Assembly (NCBI RefSeq): GCF_002113375.1
Contig: NZ_NEHO01000018.1
Coordinates: forward strand, 1 to 64,000
Reading direction: 5' to 3'
From: Pseudomonas sp. R37(2017)
GTDB taxonomy: Bacteria; Pseudomonadota; Gammaproteobacteria; Pseudomonadales; Pseudomonadaceae
Length of the DNA stretch: 64,000 bases
The notes under the pieces are model-generated. The model was not told where the DNA came from and made no database searches. It worked only from the letters and a program-made list of their open reading frames with translations. The position numbers and the translations under genes were made by a program. Shown piece after piece: positions 52,323-62,588 of the stretch; position 1 is the stretch's first letter; every line of letters begins with the position of its first letter.

Positions 52323-52751
52323 TTATTTGCCAGCGAGCATAGCGTCTTGCACCAGTGACAGCAGTGCATCGGTCGCCGCCAACAACTCAGCCAGTAGGGT
52401 TTCATCCACGTCCATATAACCCTCGTACTCGGCCAGATTACGGCGCTCGTGACAAAGTGCGAACAAGCGCACCTGGATTTTGTTCAGGTCCAGGGTATGT
52501 ACCAGGCACTGGAATACCAGATAGCGACGGTCGGAGCGAAAACCCTGCAAGCGCATGGCAGTCAGTGCCAAGGCATGTGCGGCGTTATAGGCGAGGTCGA
52601 AGCGACTGGCAAAGGACAAGGCCGGACTGTGAGCATCCTTCAAACGGTCCGTAGCCGATCTCAGTAGCCCTTCACATTCCTTGCGATCTGGCGGTTCGGC
52701 TTTGAGGCCTCCGCTACGCACCAGGTTTTCCAGATTGTCATTGCTGCCCAT
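52323..52751 (-). CDS. HEPN-like protein paired with MNT nucleotidyltransferase
   Basis: A 142-residue, mostly helical protein. Its position after a minimal nucleotidyltransferase gene (14-base overlap) and features such as LAYNAAHALALTAMRLQG and RLFALCHERRNLAEYEG fit HEPN-fold partners. An R-x5-H spacing (Arg95, His101) lies where HEPN ribonucleases can have their active motif, but it is not an ideal match. In the MNT-HEPN (type VII) systems the HEPN protein is the toxic RNase and the MNT protein neutralises it by adding AMP. Confidence 0.75.
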   Translation of the reverse strand: MGSNDNLENLVRSGGLKAEPPDRKECEGLLRSATDRLKDAHSPALSFASRFDLAYNAAHALALTAMRLQGFRSDRRYLVFQCLVHTLDLNKIQVRLFALCHERRNLAEYEGYMDVDETLLAELLAATDALLSLVQDAMLAGK

Positions 52752-53343
52752 CGACTACCTCTGCTGGATTGTGGCCAATCAGATCAATTTTTTCCTGTTG
52801 TTCAACCCGCACTACAAAGCTGTTGCCGGCTGCCTTCTTGGCTTGCCAATCGGCCAGGGTGTAGAGCGTCGGATTAATGGTGCGGCCAAGCTGTTCCTCT
52901 ACGGGCAGTACCCGCTCCATCAAGTCGCTGTAGCTGAGATTTTCGCCGATCAGCATCAGGTCGATGTCACTGCCGGCATGCTCGTTGCCCTTGGCAATGG
53001 AGCCATAGATGAACGCCCATGCCAGTTGATCATTCAGCGGAGTCAAGGCTGCACGCAGTTGCTCTGCAATGCCGAAAGTCTTGCGCACTATTCCCAGCAG
53101 TTCCGCATAGATGGGGCACTCGGGGTTGGCTTGGTAGTGTGTTTGATTACCCCGCCGACTCATGGTGAGAATGCCGGCACCATGCAAGCGCTCCAACTCA
53201 CGCATCAGGCTGCCCTTGCCCACCTGCGCCCAGCGGGATATTTCATTGGCGTAAAAGCTCTTGTCCGGTTTGCCATACAACATGCCCAGCACTTTTTGCT
53301 GAGTGGCGGTAAACAGAGCATCGCTGAGCGGGATGGCAGGCAT
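52738..53343 (-). CDS. wHTH-MNT nucleotidyltransferase (antitoxin-like)
   Basis: A 201-residue protein starting MPAIPLSDALF. Residues about 8-68 form a winged helix (QKVLGMLYGKP, ANEISRWAQVGKGSLMRELERL, wing ILTMSRRGNQ). Residues about 105-185 are a nucleotidyltransferase with FIYGSIAKGNEHAGSDIDLM: Gly114-Ser115 and Asp126, Asp128. The fused DNA-binding domain is not part of the minimal MntA antitoxin and suggests it represses its own promoter. A start 57 bases upstream is possible, but it would lie inside the operator. Confidence 0.85.
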   Translation of the reverse strand: MPAIPLSDALFTATQQKVLGMLYGKPDKSFYANEISRWAQVGKGSLMRELERLHGAGILTMSRRGNQTHYQANPECPIYAELLGIVRKTFGIAEQLRAALTPLNDQLAWAFIYGSIAKGNEHAGSDIDLMLIGENLSYSDLMERVLPVEEQLGRTINPTLYTLADWQAKKAAGNSFVVRVEQQEKIDLIGHNPAEVVDGQQ

Positions 53344-53358
53344 GGTTGACTCTATAAG

Positions 53359-53400
53359 TCCCAAAAAGGGAACGATAGGTCCCCTTTTGGGAATTTTCAA
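53359..53400 (-). promoter_or_regulatory. Promoter and inverted-repeat operator of the MNT-HEPN pair
   Basis: On the minus strand: -35 TTGAAA (53400-53395), 17-base spacer, -10 TATCGT (53377-53372). Two 13-base boxes, TCCCAAAAAGGGA (53359-53371) and TCCCCTTTTGGGA (53380-53392), are inverted with one mismatch; each is itself nearly palindromic. One box sits in the spacer and the other just past the -10, so a bound regulator would block the promoter. This fits autorepression by the fused winged helix. Confidence 0.7.
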
Positions 53401-53411
53401 CTCTGCCGTGG

Positions 53412-53732
53412 TTATATGTTTTTCGATGGGACTGCTTCCCTTGTCGTTTGAGCAGGCCGCCGCGTCAGCACCTTCACCACATCATCGATCACTGCTTTGC
53501 TCATCGCCGTCAGGTAATGCGCGGCCCAGGCGTGGCGGTCGGGGCTTTGGGCGTAGGTGGAATCCACGGTGAGGGACTTTGCGAGGAACAGCAGGTCGGA
53601 GGCTTGGGCCAAGGCGTCGGCGATGGGGACGTTGCGGCAGACGTGGAACAAGGGTTGGTCCGAGATGTACATGAAAGGGGTGAAACCGATGGTTTTGAGT
53701 TCTGAGGGGGCGGGGGAATTCGTTTTACTCAT
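53412..53732 (-). CDS. Small DUF3077/DUF6124-like protein
   Basis: A 106-residue protein with the pattern FMYISDQPLFHVCRNVPIADALAQASDLLFLAK that I associate with a small pseudomonad family (DUF3077/DUF6124) found in several copies per genome. Function unknown. The ribosome site CAGGAG is good. It has a structured leader upstream containing two hairpins. It is transcribed in the same direction as the MNT-HEPN pair, 12 bases beyond its -35. Confidence 0.75.
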   Translation of the reverse strand: MSKTNSPAPSELKTIGFTPFMYISDQPLFHVCRNVPIADALAQASDLLFLAKSLTVDSTYAQSPDRHAWAAHYLTAMSKAVIDDVVKVLTRRPAQTTREAVPSKNI

Positions 53733-53750
53733 GGGGTGACTCCTGGTTGT

Positions 53751-53939
53751 TCAAGGAGCTGCCACTTTCGTTTCCAAGCGAATGGGTGGCAGCTGTGCGC
53801 AGGTTGGAAAACCGGGAACCAGAGAAACCGGCACGCCCGAAGGCGTCCCACGCACAGCAGCCATAACACGGGAACAAAGTATTGAAACTTCTGCAGTCGT
53901 GATGGGGCGCAGTTGCGTTACGGTTCGACGGGTTTCCAA
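53751..53939 (-). promoter_or_regulatory. Structured leader of the DUF6124-like gene, with possible leader peptide
   Basis: On the minus strand this leader contains ACGCC-TTCG-GGCGT (53833-53846), a UUCG tetraloop stem, and a long hairpin AGCTGCCAC ... GTGGCAGCT (53757-53794) with an inner TTCG/CGAA pairing, which ends a short distance before the ribosome site. A 62-codon frame runs through it (residues such as SRVMAAVRGTPSGVPVSL), ending 18 bases before the DUF gene. I recall similar text upstream of related genes in other pseudomonads but cannot check it. It could be an RNA element or a coupled leader peptide. Confidence 0.5.
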
Positions 53940-53980
53940 GCCCGCTCGCTGATGATCAGCGACGGCCGGAGACTATCCCG

Positions 53981-54316
53981 TCAAAGAAAAGCGCAACAAG
54001 GCGGCAAAGTGCCCAAAACGAAGATTCGGAGTTTGCCTACAAGGACGTACGGCGTCATCCGATATTGCGACGTCCCGTATAAACAAATATCCAAACGCAA
54101 ACCCCCAAATGCCTGGAGTGAAGCCCTTCGGTAGCATTCCAATGGCGTCACTTGCTTGCCATGCGCTTCATCCAAGGGCCGGGCAGAGCACATGGTCCAA
54201 ACGCGCCAGACATTGCCATTAACAATTTCAGGAGTAGTCCATAGTAGTCGAACAGCTGCTCCAGTCCTTAAGGTTATTCCCTTGAAGTCATATTTCTTAG
54301 GTGGCGTGACGAACAT
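53981..54316 (-). CDS. Possible hypothetical protein
   Basis: A 111-codon frame that fills most of the gap before the HTH antitoxin and has clearly lower GC and less biased third positions than core genes. I do not recognise the product. It is divergent from the HTH gene at 54365. The absence of a convincing ribosome site and of any known motif leaves it doubtful; it may be a decayed gene. Confidence 0.3.
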   Translation of the reverse strand: MFVTPPKKYDFKGITLRTGAAVRLLWTTPEIVNGNVWRVWTMCSARPLDEAHGKQVTPLECYRRASLQAFGGLRLDICLYGTSQYRMTPYVLVGKLRIFVLGTLPPCCAFL

Positions 54317-54364
54317 GTCCCGCTGGCGAACATCTGGAAATACTGCGTAGTGAGGGCCGAAACG

Positions 54365-54670
54365 ATGGCTAAGAAATTTTCTGAACTACAAGCGCGCATG
54401 ACGCCGCAAGCTCGAGCTGACGCGGAGCGTTTGTACCGGCAGCATCTGAAAGAAATGCCCTTGCACGAGTTGCGCAAGGCTCAGGAGTTGAGCCAGGAGA
54501 CCCTGGCCAAGGCGCTGCATATCAATCAGGCGGCGATTTCCAGGATGGAGCGACGCACCGACATGTACATCAGCACGCTGCGCAATTACATCCGCGCCAT
54601 GGGCGGCGAGTTGGAAATCATTGCAACCTTTCCCGAAGGGCAGGTAAAGATTGAGAACTTTGCCAATTGA
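54365..54670 (+). CDS. XRE-family HTH antitoxin-like protein
   Basis: A 101-residue protein. The N-terminal helix (about 1-40, MAKKFSELQARMTPQARADAERLYRQHL) precedes an HTH (about 42-82, LRKAQELSQETLAKALHINQAAISRMERRTD pattern: LSQETLAKAL, AAISRME) and a C-terminal ELEIIATFPEG strand. The pattern is that of HigA-type antitoxins paired with RelE/HigB toxins. I find no toxin frame directly upstream, where it usually sits, so it appears orphaned. A terminator follows. Confidence 0.8.
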   Translation: MAKKFSELQARMTPQARADAERLYRQHLKEMPLHELRKAQELSQETLAKALHINQAAISRMERRTDMYISTLRNYIRAMGGELEIIATFPEGQVKIENFAN

Positions 54671-54710
54671 TCTGTAAAACAGATTTCTGCGATCCGAACC
54701 GCCAGACACG

Positions 54711-54739
54711 AAAAAGCCGCGTAAAAACGCGGCTTTCTT
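54711..54739. terminator. Bidirectional terminator
   Basis: GCCGCG - TAAAAA - CGCGGC flanked by A's on the left and TTTCTT on the right. It ends the HTH gene on the plus strand and the tRNA/rmcA direction on the minus strand. Confidence 0.85.
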
Positions 54740-54742
54740 GTT

Positions 54743-54819
54743 TGGTGGGCCCACACGGACTTGAACCGTGGACCAAAGGATTATGAGTCCTCTGCTCTAA
54801 CCAACTGAGCTATAGGCCC
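54743..54819 (-). tRNA. tRNA-Ile2 (anticodon CAT, lysidine type)
   Basis: A complete 77-base cloverleaf on the minus strand with encoded CCA end. The acceptor starts GGGCCTA; the anticodon loop is CTCATAA, anticodon CAT. The arm GGACTCATAATCC with the TTGGTC variable region resembles the E. coli ileX-type tRNA, whose C34 is changed to lysidine to read ATA. Automated tools often label it tRNA-Met; an elongator Met tRNA would have a different acceptor and anticodon arm. Confidence 0.9.
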
Positions 54820-54834
54820 TCAGTAGGTCGCGGA

Positions 54835-57800
54835 TTATAGCGACGGTTTCGCGGCTGTGCTATCCGAAAAAGCCATTACGGTTGTACGAAGAAATGTCGC
54901 GGCAAATTTCTCGGGGGGTAGGGGGAAGCTGACGATGTAGCCCTGGATTTGCTCACAGCCCTCATGGGCCAGGAATTGCTGCTGCGCCTGGGTCTCGACC
55001 CCTTCGGCAATCACGGTGAATTGCATGCTGCGGCCGAGGGCGATGATGGCGCGTACGATCGCCGCATCGTGGGGGTCGTCCGGCAGGCCGCGGACGAAGG
55101 ACTGGTCGATCTTGAGGATGTCCAGCGGCAGGCGCTTGAGGTAACTCAAGGACGAGTAGCCGGTGCCGAAGTCATCGATGGCCAGTTGTACGCCCAGTTT
55201 TTTGAGTTGATGCAGCACCGCCAGCGCTTCTTCGGCCTGGCTCATGATGAAGTTTTCAGTGATTTCCAGTTGCAGGAGAGCGGGGTTGAGGCTGTTGTCC
55301 TTGAGCAACTGCTCGATACGGCCCAGCAGGTTGGGTTGGCGCAATTGGGCGCCGGCAAGGTTGACCGACAGCGGGCCGGGGTTTTCGTACAGCCGGTGCC
55401 ATTCGGCCATCTGCTGGCAGGCGGTCTCCAGGACCCAGTCGCCGATTTGCAGGATCATGCCGTTTTCTTCAGCCAGCGGGATGAAGTGCTCCCGCGGCAC
55501 GTCGCCAAAAGTCGGGTGGTGCCAGCGGATGAGGGCTTCGGCGCCGACCAGGCTGTAGTCTTCGAGGCTGATTTTCGGTTGGTAGCACAGTTGCAACTCG
55601 TTGCGTTCGATGGCACGGCGCAGTTCGTGCTCCAGCGCAACACGCTCGCTGGCCTGGGCGGTGAGGTCGCGGGTGTAGCTTTCGACGCGGTTACGGCCCT
55701 TGGCCTTGGATCGGTACATCGCAGCGTCGGCGTTCTTGATCAGTGTGGCAACGTCGCAACCATCCTTCGGATAGAGGCTGGTGCCGATGCTGGCGCTGAT
55801 GAAAAACTCGTGTTCGCCAGCCTGGAATGGCGCGGTGAAACAATTGAGCAGTTTGGTGGCGATATTGTCGGCATCAGTGGATTGTTGCAGGCCCGGCAGC
55901 AGGATGATGAACTCGTCACCGCCCAGGCGCGCCACGGTGTCGATGTCACGCAGTTGCTCGCGCAGACGTACGGCAATGCCCTTGAGCAGCAGGTCGCCGA
56001 CCGGGTGGCCGAGGCTGTCGTTGATGTGCTTGAAGCGGTCGAGATCGAGGAACAGTACGGCGCCCTGGCCGCCATGTTCCTGCTGGCTGTTGAGCGCTGT
56101 CAGCAGGCGGCTTTCGAACAGCGTGCGATTCGGCAGGCCGGTCAGAGGGTCGTGGTGAGCCTGGTAATCGAGTTTGGCCTGGGCATGCTTGAGGCTGGAG
56201 ATGTCGGCGAACACCGCGACAAAGTGGGTGATGAACTTGTCGCGGTTGCGCACGGCACTGATGGTCAGCCAGCTCGGATAGAGCTCGCCATTCTTGCGCC
56301 GATTGGAAATTTCACCCTGCCAATGACCGTCGGCAGTCAATTGGTGCCACATGGCCGCGTAGAACGCGCTGTCATGCAGGCCTGAGGCGAGCAGGCGCGG
56401 TGTGTGCCCCAGCGCTTCGCTTTCGCTGTAACCGGTGATCTCGGTGAAGGCCCGGTTGACCGCGCTGATGTGCTGTTGGGTGTCGGTGATCAACACGCCT
56501 TCGGCGGTGCTTTCGAACACCGTGGCGGCCTGTTGCAGTTTTTCCTGCATCAGGTGCCGCTCGGTGATGTCCCGGGCGATGGTCAGCATGCAGTCGTCAT
56601 CGCCAATCGGCAGCGGACGGCTGGACACTTCGCAGAGGCGGATCTGCCCGTCGCTGCGGCGGATATGGCAGCTGAAGTCGCGGACAAAACCGTCCCGTTG
56701 CAACAGGTCGAGCATTTGCTTGCGTTCATTGAGGTTGACCCAGATCCCCAGTTCCAGCACCGAGCGATCCACTGACATGGCGCTGTTGAAACCGGTGATG
56801 CGGCTGAAACCCTCGTTGACCTCCAGCAGCAAGCCATCGCTTTGCCGCGACAGCAGCAATCCGTCGGGAGACGCGTGGAAGGCCTTGGCGAACTTTTCTT
56901 CGGATGTTTGCAGTTGCTGCTGGGTTTCCTTGAGCTGGGTGATGTCCCGCACCACGACCACCAGCGCCGGTGTCATGTCGAGGTTAAAGGGCTCGGCGGA
57001 GATCAGGCCGGTAAACACCTGGCCATTGCTGCGACGAAAGGGCATTTCCAGGTTGCGGATGCTGCCGGCCTGCAGGCGTTGCAGCAGGCCGGGTCCAACA
57101 CCGGGAATACCCCAGATGTTCAGGTTGGTGGCGGTCAGGCCAATGACGTCCTCGGCCTTGAGGCCAATCTGCTCTTCGAACGCTTCGTTGACCTCCAGCA
57201 GGCAACCATCGCTCAGGCGTGCGATCACCAGAATGTCAGGGCATTGCCGGAACACCGAAGCGAATTTCTGTTCCGACAGGCGCAGCGCTTCTTCGGTGCG
57301 CTTGGTGTCGGTGATGTCGATCATCAACCCGCGCATCACCGGCTCATGCCCATGCTCGATCAGGCTGACGATATCTCGCACCCACAGGCAGCGGCCGTCG
57401 GCAGTGATCACCCGGTAGTCGAGGCTGTGATCACGTCCGGCCAGCACTTCGTGATCGCAGAACGTCTGGGCGCGGGTCAGGTCGGCGGGGTGAATGATGT
57501 TGCGCCAGAAGCCCGGAATCAGCCAATGGGACAGGGGATAACCGAGGAGGTCTTCGGCGTGGGGTGAAACATAGCTGTAGGTGTAGTCGGTGACTTTTGC
57601 TTCCCAGGCGATGGCCGAGAGGCTCTCCACCAGGCCGCGATAGTGGTACTCGCTACTGCGCAGTTCCTGTTCAAGATCGATCCGGCGGGCAATTTCCGAA
57701 CTCAAACGGCGGTTGACGCGGATAACCGCTGCCAGCACGAGGGTCAGCAGCAGTAGCCCGGGCAGGCCATACACCAACAAGTCATTCCAGAACGTTCGAT

Positions 57801-58581
57801 GATCGAGGACGTTGCCGACCCAATGTTCCTGAATGGCGCTGATTTCGGCGGGGCTCATGTCCGCCAGGACTTTGTCGAGAATTCCAACGAGCATTTTGTT
57901 GTTGCGAGGTACCGCCATGGCCAATTGATAGCGATAGGGGGTTTCACCGCTGACATACAACCCATCGAGCTTGAGCTGGCGCAGGGTCCAGACGCTGGAA
58001 GCCAGATCGCCCACTACTGCGTCCACTTCGTCGGTGGCCAGTGCCTGCAATGCCGAGCTGACGTTGGGCGTCGCCACCAGGTTCAGGTCGGGATGGTGGG
58101 TGCGCAGCAGTTCGTGGGGAGCGTAGTTTTCCACCACGGCGATTTTCAGGCCGTACAGGTCTTCCAGTTTGTGTGGTTGAGGCCCCCCGACGTGGGCCAG
58201 GATGACAATCGGAAAGTCCAGGTAGGGGCGGGTGAACGCCAGATAGTTCTGGCGTTCCGGGGTCGACATGATGCCAGGAAGCAGGTCGATTTTGCCCTTT
58301 TTGGCTTGATCCAGGACGACGGTCCAGCTCACCGGCTCGATGGGCGTGAGCCTGGTCGCCAGCCTTTTGCGGATAACCTCGATGTAGTCCGCGGCAAGGC
58401 CTTGGTAGCGGCCCTCATCGTCGCGAAATTCGAAAGGCGGCCACGACGCATCGACCCCCAGGCGCAAGTTGGGGTGGGCAGCCAGCCAGCTACGTTCATC
58501 GTCTGTGAGAGTCAGCGCGCCAGCCGTTGCAGTCCAGGTCATCAGCGACAGCAAAAAAAGCACGGTCGGCAGTCTGGGCAT
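54835..58581 (-). CDS. rmcA: RmcA-like c-di-GMP enzyme (periplasmic sensor, PAS, GGDEF, EAL)
   Basis: A 1248-residue protein: signal peptide (1-22), periplasmic solute-binding domain (about 25-250, LGVDASWPPFEFRDDEGRYQGLAADY), membrane helix (about 270-292), four PAS domains (about 310-790), GGDEF domain with intact GGDEF at 887-891 and EAL domain with intact EAL at 1015-1017. The architecture and the place beside rpoD match P. aeruginosa RmcA (PA0575), which senses redox state and acts mainly as a c-di-GMP phosphodiesterase. A terminator and the tRNA follow downstream. Confidence 0.9.
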   Translation of the reverse strand: MPRLPTVLFLLSLMTWTATAGALTLTDDERSWLAAHPNLRLGVDASWPPFEFRDDEGRYQGLAADYIEVIRKRLATRLTPIEPVSWTVVLDQAKKGKIDLLPGIMSTPERQNYLAFTRPYLDFPIVILAHVGGPQPHKLEDLYGLKIAVVENYAPHELLRTHHPDLNLVATPNVSSALQALATDEVDAVVGDLASSVWTLRQLKLDGLYVSGETPYRYQLAMAVPRNNKMLVGILDKVLADMSPAEISAIQEHWVGNVLDHRTFWNDLLVYGLPGLLLLTLVLAAVIRVNRRLSSEIARRIDLEQELRSSEYHYRGLVESLSAIAWEAKVTDYTYSYVSPHAEDLLGYPLSHWLIPGFWRNIIHPADLTRAQTFCDHEVLAGRDHSLDYRVITADGRCLWVRDIVSLIEHGHEPVMRGLMIDITDTKRTEEALRLSEQKFASVFRQCPDILVIARLSDGCLLEVNEAFEEQIGLKAEDVIGLTATNLNIWGIPGVGPGLLQRLQAGSIRNLEMPFRRSNGQVFTGLISAEPFNLDMTPALVVVVRDITQLKETQQQLQTSEEKFAKAFHASPDGLLLSRQSDGLLLEVNEGFSRITGFNSAMSVDRSVLELGIWVNLNERKQMLDLLQRDGFVRDFSCHIRRSDGQIRLCEVSSRPLPIGDDDCMLTIARDITERHLMQEKLQQAATVFESTAEGVLITDTQQHISAVNRAFTEITGYSESEALGHTPRLLASGLHDSAFYAAMWHQLTADGHWQGEISNRRKNGELYPSWLTISAVRNRDKFITHFVAVFADISSLKHAQAKLDYQAHHDPLTGLPNRTLFESRLLTALNSQQEHGGQGAVLFLDLDRFKHINDSLGHPVGDLLLKGIAVRLREQLRDIDTVARLGGDEFIILLPGLQQSTDADNIATKLLNCFTAPFQAGEHEFFISASIGTSLYPKDGCDVATLIKNADAAMYRSKAKGRNRVESYTRDLTAQASERVALEHELRRAIERNELQLCYQPKISLEDYSLVGAEALIRWHHPTFGDVPREHFIPLAEENGMILQIGDWVLETACQQMAEWHRLYENPGPLSVNLAGAQLRQPNLLGRIEQLLKDNSLNPALLQLEITENFIMSQAEEALAVLHQLKKLGVQLAIDDFGTGYSSLSYLKRLPLDILKIDQSFVRGLPDDPHDAAIVRAIIALGRSMQFTVIAEGVETQAQQQFLAHEGCEQIQGYIVSFPLPPEKFAATFLRTTVMAFSDSTAAKPSL

Positions 58582-58670
58582 AACGGTCTCGTTATGGCTC
58601 GGGGGAATGCTTCGAGTGTAGACGGGCTACGGGGCGGAGGAGGAGTTGCAGAGCTTTTAATCTGCCATAA

Positions 58671-58700
58671 AACAAAACCCCCGGCCTGGGCCGGGGGTTC
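58671..58700 (-). terminator. rpoD terminator
   Basis: AACCCCCGGC - CTGG - GCCGGGGGTT, a 10-bp GC-rich stem followed on the minus strand by TTGTTTTA. Confidence 0.88.
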
Positions 58701-58705
58701 TGGTA

Positions 58706-60553
<1,848 letters not shown>

Positions 60554-60620
60554 AACACCCTATCCACTGAAGGTCTTGGCGGGCAAAAAACAAGCCGAGG
60601 ATTATACCTGAGCTATGACC

Positions 60621-62588
60621 TCACGCGCCAGTTGAGGTCGGGTTTGATGCGGAAACATTGCGACTCAAGAGGTCGCGCAGTTGATTTTTCTCTTCGCTGG
60701 TCAATTCGCTTTGACGCGCTTTTCTAAGAAGTTGTTCCAGGTTTCGCTCGCGTTGGCGGGCTGACAAGCTAGTAATGGTGTCGAAAAACTGTTGTTCAAG
60801 GTTATCTCCATCAATCAGCCATTCCTTTTCCGCCAGGGCCTTGAGCAGGCGACCTTGCTCCGTGCCATGCCAGCGGGCAATCAGCTGAATTGAGTTTAGC
60901 TTGGGATTCTTCTGCACGGCTTCGAGCAGCGCCACCAGCAATTGTGTGTTGGTGTGATCCTCGGCGGCGAAGTGCCCGGCATCCTCGACTTTTTCGGCCA
61001 GTTGCGGGTGGTGCAGCAGTGTGCGCAAGGCGGCAAGGGTTGGCGGTTCTACGGCGGCGGGCACCCGTGGCGCGCGGGGTTGATCACGATCGCCGCCCCG
61101 TTTGCCGTTTTTGTCCCAGGGTTTCTTGTCCCATTTCCTGCCTCCTGCACCGGGTTTCTTCGGCGTCCATTCCTGCTGCGGCACATACATTTCCTGTGCC
61201 TGCGGCTGATGATAGTCGCTGTAATCGGGCATTGCGTCGTAATCGATGCCCGGGTCGTAGGCCGGCGGAGCTTCCTGCGGGGCGCTTTGGGCCAGCTGGC
61301 TCACCGCTTCGCCGCTCAGGCCGGTGATTTCGCTCAGGCGCTGACGCATCAAGGTGCGCAGGTTGGCGCCCGGGACTTTGTCGATCAGTGGCGCGGCGAG
61401 GGTGGCCATGTGGGCCTTGCCCTCGAGCGAGCGCGGATCGGCCTCTTCCGTCAATTGCTGGAAGAAGTAATCGGCCAGTGGCTGCGCATGCTGGTTGATC
61501 CGGGCGCGGAAGGCGTCGGTGCCTTCGGAGCGGACCAGGGTGTCCGGGTCTTCGCCCTCGGGCAGGAACAGAAAGCGTGCGCGACGACCGTCCTGCAAGC
61601 TTGAAAGTGTCGCCTCCAGTGCCCGCCATGCAGCGTTGCGACCGGCCTGATCGCCGTCGAAGCAGAACAGCACGCTCGGTACGACGCGAAACAGTCGCTT
61701 GAGGTGTTCCTCGCTGGTGGCGGTGCCCAGGGTCGCGACAGCATTGCGCAGGCCTTGCTGGGCCAGGGCGATGACGTCCATGTAGCCTTCGACGACGATG
61801 ATTTCGTCGAGGTTGCGGTTGGTCTTGCGTGCTTCGTACAGGCCGTAGAGTTCCTGGCCTTTATGGAAAACCGGAGTTTCCGGGGAGTTCAGGTACTTGG
61901 GTTTGTCGTCGCCCAATACCCGGCCGCCGAATGCGATGACGCGCCCGCGACTGTCGCGGATAGGGAACATCACGCGGTCGCGGAAGCGGTCGTAACGTTT
62001 GCCGCTTTCGGCGTTTTCGATCAGTAGGCCGGCATCGATCATGGCCTTTTGTTGCAGGGTATCGCTGCTCAAGTGCTTGAACAGGTTGTCCCAGCCGGGT
62101 GGAGCAAAGCCGAGGCCGAAATCCCGGGCGATTTCACCGGTCAACCCGCGACCTTTCAGGTAATCCACGGCGGCCTTGCGTGATGGATGGCTTTTCAGGG
62201 CCTGACGATAAAAGTCGGCAGCGGCGCTGAGTAGCGGGTACAGCGGCGAATCGGTCGGTTGTCGCGGTTTGTGCGACCGGCCGCTTTCCTCGCGGGGGAC
62301 TTCCATGCCGGCGGCTTTGGCCAGTTCTTCGACAGCCTGGACGAAATCCAGGTTGTCGTGGTCCATGATGAAGCCGAGGGCGTTGCCGCCAGCGCCGCAG
62401 CCGAAGCAGTAGTAAAACTGCTTGTCGGGGCTGACGCTGAACGACGGAGTCTTTTCTTTATGGAACGGGCAGCAGGCAGTGTGGTTCTTGCCGGCTTTTT
62501 TCAGTTGCAGGCGCGAGCTGACCACGTCGACGATGTCGGTGCGGTTCAGAAGGTCGTCAATGAAGCTCTGGGGAATTAGCCCGGCCAT
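60621..62588 (-). CDS. dnaG: DNA primase
   Basis: A 655-residue primase starting MAGLIPQSFIDDLL. The zinc-binding domain has Cys40, His43, Cys61 and Cys64 (CPFHKEKTPSF, YYCFGCGAGG); the TOPRIM part has VVEGYMDVIALAQ and FCFDGDQAG; the C-terminal DnaB-binding domain covers about 510-650 after a Lys/Arg-rich linker. I chose the ATG at 62588 by family agreement rather than the frame start 60 bases upstream. rpsU is about 480 bases upstream. Confidence 0.98.
   Translation of the reverse strand: MAGLIPQSFIDDLLNRTDIVDVVSSRLQLKKAGKNHTACCPFHKEKTPSFSVSPDKQFYYCFGCGAGGNALGFIMDHDNLDFVQAVEELAKAAGMEVPREESGRSHKPRQPTDSPLYPLLSAAADFYRQALKSHPSRKAAVDYLKGRGLTGEIARDFGLGFAPPGWDNLFKHLSSDTLQQKAMIDAGLLIENAESGKRYDRFRDRVMFPIRDSRGRVIAFGGRVLGDDKPKYLNSPETPVFHKGQELYGLYEARKTNRNLDEIIVVEGYMDVIALAQQGLRNAVATLGTATSEEHLKRLFRVVPSVLFCFDGDQAGRNAAWRALEATLSSLQDGRRARFLFLPEGEDPDTLVRSEGTDAFRARINQHAQPLADYFFQQLTEEADPRSLEGKAHMATLAAPLIDKVPGANLRTLMRQRLSEITGLSGEAVSQLAQSAPQEAPPAYDPGIDYDAMPDYSDYHQPQAQEMYVPQQEWTPKKPGAGGRKWDKKPWDKNGKRGGDRDQPRAPRVPAAVEPPTLAALRTLLHHPQLAEKVEDAGHFAAEDHTNTQLLVALLEAVQKNPKLNSIQLIARWHGTEQGRLLKALAEKEWLIDGDNLEQQFFDTITSLSARQRERNLEQLLRKARQSELTSEEKNQLRDLLSRNVSASNPTSTGA

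Noticed and set aside
54743..54819. Elongator tRNA-Met label for the CAT-anticodon tRNA
   Set aside because: Anticodon arm and variable region resemble the lysidine-modified Ile2 tRNA (ileX type), so tRNA-Ile2 is the better call.
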